A stretch of 64,000 nucleotides of DNA from Tunicatimonas pelagia (GTDB taxonomy: Bacteria > Bacteroidota > Bacteroidia > Cytophagales > Cyclobacteriaceae), in NCBI RefSeq assembly GCF_030506325.1, contig NZ_CP120683.1:5894501-5958500 (forward strand), read 5' to 3'. Below the pieces are notes generated by a model. That model was not told the DNA's origin and made no database searches. It saw only the letters and a program-made list of their open reading frames with translations. Each line of letters opens with the position of its first letter. Position 1 is the first letter of the stretch. Positions 54,564 to 61,864 of the stretch are shown in pieces. The translations under genes and the position numbers were made by a program.

Positions 54564-55481
54564 ATGCAACAACTTGGATTTGTGAGTGCCATTCTGGCCG
54601 AAAAACCCTTTGAAGAAGTAATCGACTTTGCTTCCGAAAATAAGTTTGCCTGCGTAGAAATTATGTGCTGGCCAGTAGGGAAAGCCGAACGTCGTTACGC
54701 TGGGGTTACTCATATTGATGTGGATGAATTGGATTATGACCAGCTAAGCCATATTCAGGATTATCTCAAGCAAAAGAACGTCTTCATTTCCGGGTTGGGC
54801 TATTACCCTAATCCATTAGCGGCTGATGAAAGTAAAGCCCTACAGGAGATTGAACACATTAAGAAAATTATTCCGGCAGCAGCTAAACTGGGTATTCCGG
54901 TAGTCAATACGTTTGTAGGGCGTGAGCCCAGTCGAAGTGCAGACAGTAACTTTGCGGTATTTAAAGAGCGTTTTCCGGAGATTGTGAAAGTGGCCGAGCA
55001 GCATAATATTAATATTGGTATTGAAAACTGCCCGATGTTCTTCACTCAAGACGAGTGGCCGGGCGGAAAGAACTTAGCCTATAGCCCGGCGAATTGGGAT
55101 CGGATGTTTGATATTATTCCCAGTCCTAATTTTGGTCTCAATTATGATCCGTCCCACCTGGTATGGATGCAAATGGATGAGATACAACCTATTTACGATT
55201 ATCAAGATCGTATTCATCACGTGCATTTGAAGGATGTGAAAGTGTACCGCGATAAGCTTAATCGGGTAGGGGTGCTGGCTACTCCGCTGGAGTATCATTC
55301 GCCTAAATTACCTGGTTTGGGAGATGTCCGATGGCGGGATTTCTTTTCTGCGTTAACCACTATTGGCTACAAAGGGCCAACCTGCATTGAAGTAGAAGAT
55401 AAGGCTTTCGAGGATTCAGAAGAAGCGATCAAATCCTCTATCCTAATCGCTCGCAATTACGTCAACCAATTCTTCACTTAA
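54564..55481 (+). CDS. Sugar phosphate isomerase/epimerase (TIM barrel)
   Basis: A 305-residue cytoplasmic AP-endonuclease-2-like TIM barrel. Family features: CVEIMCWPVGKAERRYAGVTH, PVVNTFVGREPS, NINIGIENCPMFFTQDEWPGGKN (metal Glu), GLNYDPSHLVWMQMD (metal Asp and His), HHVHLKDVKV (His) and GPTCIEVEDKAFE (final Glu). This is the metal-binding pattern of IolI/IolE-like isomerases and epimerases. It probably rearranges the keto product of the dehydrogenase in the same operon. The stop codon lies in the first unit of a heptad repeat block. Confidence 0.9.
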   Translation: MQQLGFVSAILAEKPFEEVIDFASENKFACVEIMCWPVGKAERRYAGVTHIDVDELDYDQLSHIQDYLKQKNVFISGLGYYPNPLAADESKALQEIEHIKKIIPAAAKLGIPVVNTFVGREPSRSADSNFAVFKERFPEIVKVAEQHNINIGIENCPMFFTQDEWPGGKNLAYSPANWDRMFDIIPSPNFGLNYDPSHLVWMQMDEIQPIYDYQDRIHHVHLKDVKVYRDKLNRVGVLATPLEYHSPKLPGLGDVRWRDFFSALTTIGYKGPTCIEVEDKAFEDSEEAIKSSILIARNYVNQFFT

Positions 55482-55557
55482 TTGAAAAGTGACAATTGAA
55501 AATGGATAATGATTAAATAGTCATAACTATCAATTTTCCATTGTCAATTGTCAACTG
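55481..55557. repeat. Heptanucleotide-period repeat block filling a convergent gap (11 units)
   Basis: Units ATTGAAA, AGTGACA, ATTGAAA, ATGGATA, ATGATTA, AATAGTC, ATAACTA, TCAATTT, TCCATTG, TCAATTG, TCAACTG cover exactly the gap between two convergent genes and include parts of both stop codons. The left half is roughly the inverted complement of the right half, so the block could fold into a terminator-like hairpin. Confidence 0.8.
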
Positions 55558-55889
55558 CACTCTTCTTTGGCAAGAATCCGAACGACCATTCCGTCCATAT
55601 CATCGGCGAGGCGCATTTGGCAGGCTAGCCGACTAGCATCGGTTACTTCCGGTAGGGTGTCCAGCATATCCAGTTCTGGGTCAGTGGCTTCTTTGTATGA
55701 ATCATCACCTTCTACAACTTCCACATGGCAGGTAGCGCAAAGAGCCATTCCTCCGCAGGTGGCTTGCACCGGATAATCGGACGCTTTCAGCAACTCCATC
55801 AGCGATAACTGCATATCAGTCGGGGCTTCAATCGCCCTTTTTTCACCGCTTTCCTCTTCTACAAAAATTGTGATTAAATCATCTGCCAT
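55551..55889 (-). CDS. 2Fe-2S ferredoxin (adrenodoxin/vertebrate type)
   Basis: A 112-residue ferredoxin. Four cluster cysteines are visible in ATCGGMALCATCH and later SRLACQMRL (C-x5-C-x2-C...C), the ISC/adrenodoxin-like spacing. The electron donor is probably the ferredoxin-NADP reductase encoded 66 bases upstream on the same strand. The last codons (ECS-stop) lie in the adjoining heptad repeat block, so the C-terminus may be repeat-derived. Confidence 0.92.
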   Translation of the reverse strand: MADDLITIFVEEESGEKRAIEAPTDMQLSLMELLKASDYPVQATCGGMALCATCHVEVVEGDDSYKEATDPELDMLDTLPEVTDASRLACQMRLADDMDGMVVRILAKEECS

Positions 55890-55955
55890 AAACTATTAGT
55901 CATTTGGGTTTGGGAATGAGATATTAGGTAATTGCTAATCCCCCAAAACCAAGCT

Positions 55956-56990
55956 TTACATCGTTGGAGCTCCGTTTACCGTCGTATACTTAAAACTAGG
56001 CTTCTTACCACCGCTCACAATTCGGTAGGCTGAGTGCGACATAAGTGCCGCTTCATGAAAGCCGCAGAGAATCAGTTTTAGTTTACCAGGGTAGGTATTG
56101 ATGTCACCTATGGCGTAGATGCCGGGCACGTTGGTAGAATAATCTTCGGTATTTACCACAATGGCGTTACGATCTAGGTTCAAGTTCCAGTCAGCAATGG
56201 GGCCAAGTTTTGGGCTCAGACCAAACAAAGGGATAAAGTAATCAGTGTCAACGGTAACCGAATTTTTTGCTTTATCAGTGATGACACAAGCATTGAGCAT
56301 ACCATTTCCTTGAATGGCGGTAACATTGGCATTGAGCTGAAGGTTGATTTTCTTTTGATCCGCCAGGCTCATCACTTTCTCGGCTGAATCAGGAGCACCC
56401 CGGAAAGTACTGCCTCGGTGTACTAGCGTAACTTCTTCGGCTAGCTCGGAAAGATACAGTGTCCAGTCCAAAGCAGAGTCACCGCCTCCGGCTAGAACCA
56501 ATTTTTTACCTCGAAACTTCTCCGGGTTCTTAATAATGTAAGCGATGCCTTTGCCCTCGTATTGTTCCAGATTTTCAACGGCGGGTTTGCGAGGCTCAAA
56601 GCAGCCCAAACCACCGGCGATGACAACCACTTTGCAGAATACTTCGGTACCTTCATTTGTTTGTAGTCGAAACGAATCATCTTCCAGCCGATCCAGTTCT
56701 TCCACTCGCTCGCCCAGCGTGGCGGTAGGGTGGAAGGGAGCAATTTGCTGTTCCAGGTTGTTCACTAAATCTTGAGCGAGAATATCGGGGTAGCCCGGAA
56801 TATCGTAAATGGGCTTTTTAGGATAAATTTCGGATAGCTGACCACCAATTTGCGGTAAGGCATCAATCAGATGGCAACGCATTTTTAGCAAGCCTGCCTC
56901 AAATACCGCAAACAAACCTACCGGCCCGGCACCAATGGTGCAAATGTCAGTTTCTACTCGCTTATCTTCAATACTTTGTACCATAATCAA
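55956..56990 (-). CDS. Thioredoxin-reductase-like ferredoxin--NADP(+) reductase
   Basis: A 344-residue FAD enzyme. The FAD motif is TIGAGPVGLFAVFEAG near the N-terminus and the NADPH motif is LVLAGGGDSALDWTLYL; the C-terminal IYAIGDINTYPGKLKLI holds the second FAD segment. The redox-active CxxC of thioredoxin reductase is absent, as expected for the FNR subgroup found in Bacillus (YumC-like) and Bacteroidota. It should reduce the neighbouring ferredoxin with NADPH. The first two methionines (56990, 56984) are both possible. The MarR gene lies 133 bases upstream on the same strand. Confidence 0.92.
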   Translation of the reverse strand: MIMVQSIEDKRVETDICTIGAGPVGLFAVFEAGLLKMRCHLIDALPQIGGQLSEIYPKKPIYDIPGYPDILAQDLVNNLEQQIAPFHPTATLGERVEELDRLEDDSFRLQTNEGTEVFCKVVVIAGGLGCFEPRKPAVENLEQYEGKGIAYIIKNPEKFRGKKLVLAGGGDSALDWTLYLSELAEEVTLVHRGSTFRGAPDSAEKVMSLADQKKINLQLNANVTAIQGNGMLNACVITDKAKNSVTVDTDYFIPLFGLSPKLGPIADWNLNLDRNAIVVNTEDYSTNVPGIYAIGDINTYPGKLKLILCGFHEAALMSHSAYRIVSGGKKPSFKYTTVNGAPTM

Positions 56991-57123
56991 TTCCGCGTTC
57001 TTAAATTTTTTTCTTCCCTTTCTTAAGGGAAAAAGGGGCTACTTTTTGAGTATCAATACGTAAAAGTAAGAGAAATTGTTTGCTATACGAAATATTATTA
57101 TGGCAAATAAAATGAGAAAGTTT

Positions 57124-57561
57124 TTACGTTTCCAGATTTTTGTAAATCTTGTTGAGGGTAGACCGAAAGTGCTCAAAATCTTCAGGCTGCAATCCCTGCC
57201 AAGCCGCTTTACGAATTTTACCCACTTTCGGCTTCATTTCTTCTACTTTAGCTTCACCAGCACTAGTGAGATGCACTTGGTACTTTCGGCGGTCTTGGGG
57301 GTCGGCAATACGTTCGGTAAGCCCTTTGGCGCAAAGTAGGTCTACAATGCGAGTGAGCGTAGGCATTCCCTTGTAAATAGCCTCAGCTAGTTCGCTCTGA
57401 CTTAAATCTGAGCGGACATACAATTGTTTTAGCACCATCCACTGGTCTACGGTTACCCCAAAGTCAAATTCGGTAAATTTCTTCTGGGCGTACTGTTTAA
57501 TCCGGCGTTGGGTTTTTTCTAATAGAAATGAGTATTCGCTGTAGGGGTCGTGGGTAGTCAT
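57124..57561 (-). CDS. MarR-family transcriptional regulator
   Basis: A 145-residue regulator from ATG 57561 (MTTHDPYSEY); the longer upstream frame has no support. The winged helix is at about 45-110: YVRSDLSQSELAEAIYKGMPTLTRIVDLLCAKGLTERIADPQDRRKYQVHLT, with the DxRxxxxxLT wing. It precedes the FNR and ferredoxin genes in the same direction and may regulate them. A perfect 7-bp hairpin TTCCCTT/AAGGGAA (57014-57031) lies between it and the FNR gene, so attenuation or partial termination is possible. Confidence 0.88.
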   Translation of the reverse strand: MTTHDPYSEYSFLLEKTQRRIKQYAQKKFTEFDFGVTVDQWMVLKQLYVRSDLSQSELAEAIYKGMPTLTRIVDLLCAKGLTERIADPQDRRKYQVHLTSAGEAKVEEMKPKVGKIRKAAWQGLQPEDFEHFRSTLNKIYKNLET

Positions 57562-57689
57562 TGTTTGATTTTCAGTGGATCGTCTCAAATATAGAAAAAC
57601 TACCGAAGCTACTTGCTCCCGGAGGGTGATTGGCTTGAAAATGTAGCGGTATTTCCGTACCATCGTAAAAACCGTTAACTACACAATTT

Positions 57690-58613
57690 ATGAGTTCTTC
57701 TCGTCGCCAGTTTCTTCGGCAAAGTGCTTTAGGAGGGGCTGCTCTTAGTATTCCCGCTGGTTCGCAACCGTTAGCAGAAAAGCACAATATCAAATTAGCA
57801 GTGTCATCTTATTCTTACTGGCACTTCCGTACTCCTAAAGTACCAATTGAACAGGTAATTGATGAAGCTTCTGCTTTGGGTCTGGCGGGCGTTGACGTTT
57901 TACACCGACAGATGGAAAGCGAGGAAGCCACCTACCTGAATAAACTAAAACGACACGCTTTTCAGAAAGGAGTAGCCTTGATCTCGCTCTCTATCCACCA
58001 GGATTTTGTGTCGCCCGATAAGGCCGAGCGACAAGAAGCGATTGATCATACGAAGCACTGCATTGATTTAGCGCATCAGACGGGTATTCCCAGTATTCGC
58101 CTTAACTCCGGTCGCTGGGGTACCTCAGGCTCATTTGATACTCTGATGGCTAACCGGGGCATAGAAGAACCCATTGAGGGCTACACTGAAGACGATGCTT
58201 TTGATTGGTGTATTAATTCTATTGAGCAGTGTTTACCCTACGCCGAAGAGAAAGGGGTGTTGCTAGCTCTGGAAAACCATTGGGGACTGACCTCCACACC
58301 GGAAGGATTGCTGCGTATCCGTAAGGCGATCGTTTCGGAGTGGTTAGGTATTCTGCTAGATACCGGAAATTTTCTAGAAGACCCCTACGATAAACTCAAG
58401 ATGGTTGCACCCTACGCTAATTTTATTCAGGCCAAAACCTACTACGGCGGCGGTGAGTGGTACACGTTAGATCTGGATTACAAACGTATCATCAAACTAC
58501 TGCGCGATGTAAACTATCAGGGATATATATCTATTGAATTTGAAGGAAAAGAAGATGCCGAAAGTGGCGTGCGTAAAAGTGTAGAGATGCTACGGGAGGC
58601 GTTGAGTTCGTGA
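57690..58613 (+). CDS. Exported sugar phosphate isomerase/epimerase-like protein
   Basis: A 307-residue protein with a Tat-like leader (SSSRRQFLRQSALGGAALSI) and an AP-endonuclease-2-type TIM barrel. Metal-ligand segments are GVLLALENHWGLTSTPEG (Glu), LGILLDTGNFLEDPYDK (Asp), NFIQAKTYYGGG, and YQGYISIEFEGKEDAE (Glu). It is distinct from the 54564 enzyme and more like the exported paralogue at 17561. It converges with GH92 and stands alone; the substrate is unknown, but a link to mannan or other saccharide breakdown is possible from position. Confidence 0.85.
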   Translation: MSSSRRQFLRQSALGGAALSIPAGSQPLAEKHNIKLAVSSYSYWHFRTPKVPIEQVIDEASALGLAGVDVLHRQMESEEATYLNKLKRHAFQKGVALISLSIHQDFVSPDKAERQEAIDHTKHCIDLAHQTGIPSIRLNSGRWGTSGSFDTLMANRGIEEPIEGYTEDDAFDWCINSIEQCLPYAEEKGVLLALENHWGLTSTPEGLLRIRKAIVSEWLGILLDTGNFLEDPYDKLKMVAPYANFIQAKTYYGGGEWYTLDLDYKRIIKLLRDVNYQGYISIEFEGKEDAESGVRKSVEMLREALSS

Positions 58614-58689
58614 ATGATTCTTATACCAATGAGGCTAGAGATTACTTCACTACACTTCGTTCCGTTCATAATGACGTTTTAATTAAACA

Positions 58690-60996
58690 CTATTGAAGGT
58701 TATTCATAGAAGGTGGCACATTCTCACTAGCCCAAGTTTTATTTGGCTCACTACCCATCTCTAACACTAACTCACCACCATCTACAATTTCCTGATGATT
58801 AAGATAAGCGCGATATAATGGCTCACCGTTCAGAGTGGCGGATTGAATATAGCGGTTTTCGGCGGAGTTATTAGTAGCCCGAATAGTAAACGGTTGCTTG
58901 CTGGCATTCAGGGTAATCTCATCGAATACGGGGCTACCGATTACGTAGTAGGGTATTCCGGGAGCAACGGGGTAGAAACCCATCATGCTAAAGACCAGCC
59001 AGGCCGACATTTGCCCGGCATCTTCGTTACCACTGAGTCCACCCGGTTCGGCACTGTATTCTTCGCGGATAATATCGCGCACCCGCTGCTGGGTTTTCCA
59101 GGGAGCACCAGCGTAAGCGTACATATACACCGTCTGGTGTCCCGGCTCGTTGCCGTGCCAGTAGTATCGTTGCTCAAACAGCGTATCCAATTGCTGAATG
59201 TATCGTTCCCGTCCTCCCATCGCCTGCATTAGTCCGGCGACATCGTGAGGCACGTACCAAGTGTACTGAAAAGGCGAGCCTTCGGTGATAAATGGGGCGC
59301 GGGTAGCTACTGGGTCAAATGGTTCGTACCAATCGCCGTTGGCGTAGCGACCCCGCACGTAGCCCGTGGTGGTATCAAAGACGTGTTGCCAGTTTTTAGC
59401 TCGTTCGGCTAGAGCTTGGTAATCTTTGTCTTCACCAAGTTTTTTAGCTACCTGTGAGAGTACAAAGTCATCGTAAGCGTACTCTAAAGTGCGGGAAGCT
59501 TGCTCGCGCTGGTGAAAAGAATCGGGTACACTGTCTTCTAGCGGAATGTAACCATACTCCAGATACGAATCCATCGCCCGACGGCCTTGCCCATTGCGGT
59601 AGCTGGCAGTATCGGTATTTGCTTCAAAGGCGTTCTTACGCATCATTTTATAGGCCAGTTCCTGGTCAAAATTATCAATCCCTTTCATCCAGGCATCTCC
59701 GATCATGGCGATTACGTGATCGCCAATCATGGCCGAAGTGTAACTGTTCCAGGCCGGAAAGATGGGCAGCCAGCCACCCTGTTCCGCCTTTTTTAGCAAC
59801 GATTGTACCATATCCGCGGTACGTTCGGGGTTGAGTAACGTTTGCAGCGGATGCACCGCCCGAAAGGTATCCCACATAGAAAAATCGGCGTAGTAGTCAA
59901 AATCTTCGGCTAGATAGACCTTTTTGCTGCCACCGAATCCCAAGTAGGCTCCGTCAGTGTCGCTGAAGATCCTAGGCAAAATCATGGCGTGGTAGAGGGC
60001 CGTGTAGAACATCGTGCGTTCTTCTTTGCTACTACCGCTCACCTGTACTTTGCTCAGTTGCGCTAACCAGGCTTCTTCGGAGGTTTGGCGCACCTGCTCA
60101 AAATCCCAGTGAGGAATTTCAGCTTCCAGGTTCTTCCGAGCCTGATTGATACTAGTGAATGAGGTGCCTACCTTCACTTTTACTGCCCGATCAGCTGCTA
60201 GTTTAACATAAGCGCCTACCGCTTGGCCTTCGCCATCTGTTTTAGTTTCTTTGGGTTGAATATCATCCCCTTGCCATACGCCAAAATCAGTAAAGCCTTC
60301 TTCTATCTGAATAACAAAATACCCGCTAAAGCCCGCCGACTCGCCCCAGCCTTGATAAATACGGTGTACCGGATTAAAACCCACAACCTCGTTGCGTTCC
60401 GGGAAAATCTCTACAAATCCTTCGCCTTCGTCGCTGTTGGGTTCAATAATCAAATTTAATGAATCGCCTTCGGGAGTGAAGCGTAGCATGGATGACCGGG
60501 AAGTGGCGGCTACTTCCACCTCAATCTGGTAATCAGATAAGTTAACGGAGTAGTAAGCAGGAGTGGCGGTTTCTTCTTCGTGCGAAAAGGCCGAAGATCG
60601 CTCCTCGGGTTTTACTTTCAACGATCCGGTAGTCGGCATAATCGTAACGCTACCGTAGTCTTGGGTGCAGGAGCCACTCATCCAGCGGGAACCCCGAAAG
60701 CCCTGAATACGGGTATCTTGGTAGTAGTAGGGTGACAGGCATTTTTCCTCAGTGGCTCGGGTCTGGGGTGTCCACTGCGTCATGCCGAACGGAACGCCCA
60801 CTGCTGGGAAAGTTTGGCCCCTAAGCTCTGAACCCGATTCGCTGTGCATCTGGGCAGTTTCAGTGGTGCTGGGAGCCGTTCCAATTAGCGGATCAACGTA
60901 GGATAGCAGGGTGGGGGGAGCGTAAGGTTCGGTAGCACTACAGGAAAAAAATAGAAAACTGGATACGAGGAAAAAAGTGCGGTAAGCGATAGTCAT
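58690..60996 (-). CDS. GH92-family alpha-mannosidase lipoprotein
   Basis: A 768-residue glycoside hydrolase from ATG 60996 (MTIAYRTFFLVSS, lipobox FFSC); a longer frame from 61080 adds 28 unsuitable residues. The GH92 pattern is complete: YVDPLIGT at the start, TEEKCLSPYYYQDTRIQGFRGSRWMSGSC, YADFSMWDTFRAVHPLQTL, the GNEPGHQTVYMYAYAGAPWKTQ segment and GLSGNEDAGQMSAWLVFSMMGFYPVAPG. GH92 enzymes are calcium-dependent exo-alpha-mannosidases (mostly 1,2-linked). As a surface or periplasmic lipoprotein it would trim mannans or high-mannose glycans. No SusCD is adjacent, so the substrate channel is unclear. Confidence 0.93.
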   Translation of the reverse strand: MTIAYRTFFLVSSFLFFSCSATEPYAPPTLLSYVDPLIGTAPSTTETAQMHSESGSELRGQTFPAVGVPFGMTQWTPQTRATEEKCLSPYYYQDTRIQGFRGSRWMSGSCTQDYGSVTIMPTTGSLKVKPEERSSAFSHEEETATPAYYSVNLSDYQIEVEVAATSRSSMLRFTPEGDSLNLIIEPNSDEGEGFVEIFPERNEVVGFNPVHRIYQGWGESAGFSGYFVIQIEEGFTDFGVWQGDDIQPKETKTDGEGQAVGAYVKLAADRAVKVKVGTSFTSINQARKNLEAEIPHWDFEQVRQTSEEAWLAQLSKVQVSGSSKEERTMFYTALYHAMILPRIFSDTDGAYLGFGGSKKVYLAEDFDYYADFSMWDTFRAVHPLQTLLNPERTADMVQSLLKKAEQGGWLPIFPAWNSYTSAMIGDHVIAMIGDAWMKGIDNFDQELAYKMMRKNAFEANTDTASYRNGQGRRAMDSYLEYGYIPLEDSVPDSFHQREQASRTLEYAYDDFVLSQVAKKLGEDKDYQALAERAKNWQHVFDTTTGYVRGRYANGDWYEPFDPVATRAPFITEGSPFQYTWYVPHDVAGLMQAMGGRERYIQQLDTLFEQRYYWHGNEPGHQTVYMYAYAGAPWKTQQRVRDIIREEYSAEPGGLSGNEDAGQMSAWLVFSMMGFYPVAPGIPYYVIGSPVFDEITLNASKQPFTIRATNNSAENRYIQSATLNGEPLYRAYLNHQEIVDGGELVLEMGSEPNKTWASENVPPSMNNLQ

Positions 60997-61101
60997 ACGT
61001 GGGTAGGTAACAAATAAATAGTGCTGATAATTTCTAGGATTCTTGGCAATTAACCAAATTCGCTGGCAAGCTAACAGCAATTATATTCTTTACTTAAAAC
61101 A

Positions 61102-61644
61102 ATGGGTAGAAAAGCTTTTATCGTCATTGACATGCAAGGGGTTTCCTTTACTGCCCTCACCCCACGCTTTGATACTGAGGGCGTAGTTAAGCGAATTAAT
61201 CTGCTGAGTAGCTACTTTAGAAAGCAAGATGCTCCGGTAATATTTATTCAGCATGATGGGACAAAGGAAGGAGGGTGTATTCCGGGAACTGAAGAATGGA
61301 AATTGTTGCCTGAACTAGAAGTTGAACCTACCGATCTGGTTATCAGTAAAATGGCCAACGATGCGTTTTATCGGTCTGATTTGCCTAACCAATTGAGCAG
61401 AATGGATGTAAAGGAATTGGTGATTACCGGCTGCGCTACCGATTTTTGTGTGGAAGCCACTGTCCAATCAGCTTTGGTGAAAGACTACTCAGTAACGGTA
61501 GTGAGAGACGGACATACAACCGCAGATCGCCCTAGCCTAAAGGCTATAGATGTGATTGACCACTACAATTGGGTGTGGGAAAATATGACTCCTACCAACG
61601 GGGCAATACAGGTGCTGACTACCGAACAGATTTTACATACTTGA
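61102..61644 (+). CDS. Isochorismatase-like cysteine hydrolase
   Basis: A 180-residue cysteine hydrolase of the isochorismatase fold. The N-terminal FIVIDMQGVSF has the catalytic Asp, SKMANDAFYRSDL the Lys, and VITGCATDFCVEATVQSAL the nucleophile Cys (the one in TDFCVEAT is the canonical position; about residue 118). Members hydrolyse amides such as nicotinamide, ureidoacrylate or related compounds. No neighbour tells the substrate. Divergent from the GH92 gene, sharing about 100 bases of upstream sequence. Confidence 0.9.
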   Translation: MGRKAFIVIDMQGVSFTALTPRFDTEGVVKRINLLSSYFRKQDAPVIFIQHDGTKEGGCIPGTEEWKLLPELEVEPTDLVISKMANDAFYRSDLPNQLSRMDVKELVITGCATDFCVEATVQSALVKDYSVTVVRDGHTTADRPSLKAIDVIDHYNWVWENMTPTNGAIQVLTTEQILHT

Positions 61645-61864
61645 GCTGCCTTTTTGAGGAGTAACTCGGATACAACCGGTTAGTGAAAATTTGTAATATG
61701 AAAGTAGAATAATAAGTGAAAGTGAATTATTCTTAAAAAAAATTCGGTTATAAAGTATATTTTAAAAATTTTATGGAATTTTTTCGTATTATGAAAACCT
61801 AAACTACTTATAGGTGCTCTCAGAATTTAGAGGTACTGAGCCTATTGGCTAACATCAGTGAAAT

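Noticed and set aside
57014-57031. Rho-independent terminator between MarR and FNR genes
   Set aside because: The 7-bp stem is perfect but is followed by A residues, not T, in the direction of transcription; mentioned only as a hairpin.
58632-58676. Sequence resembling a dispersed 'GATTACTTCACTACACTTCGTTC...ATAATGACG'-type repeat
   Set aside because: Only one copy is in the window, so its repeat nature cannot be shown here.
59454-59834. Plus-strand ORF inside the GH92 gene
   Set aside because: Lies wholly within a gene with complete GH92 motifs on the other strand; no family resemblance.
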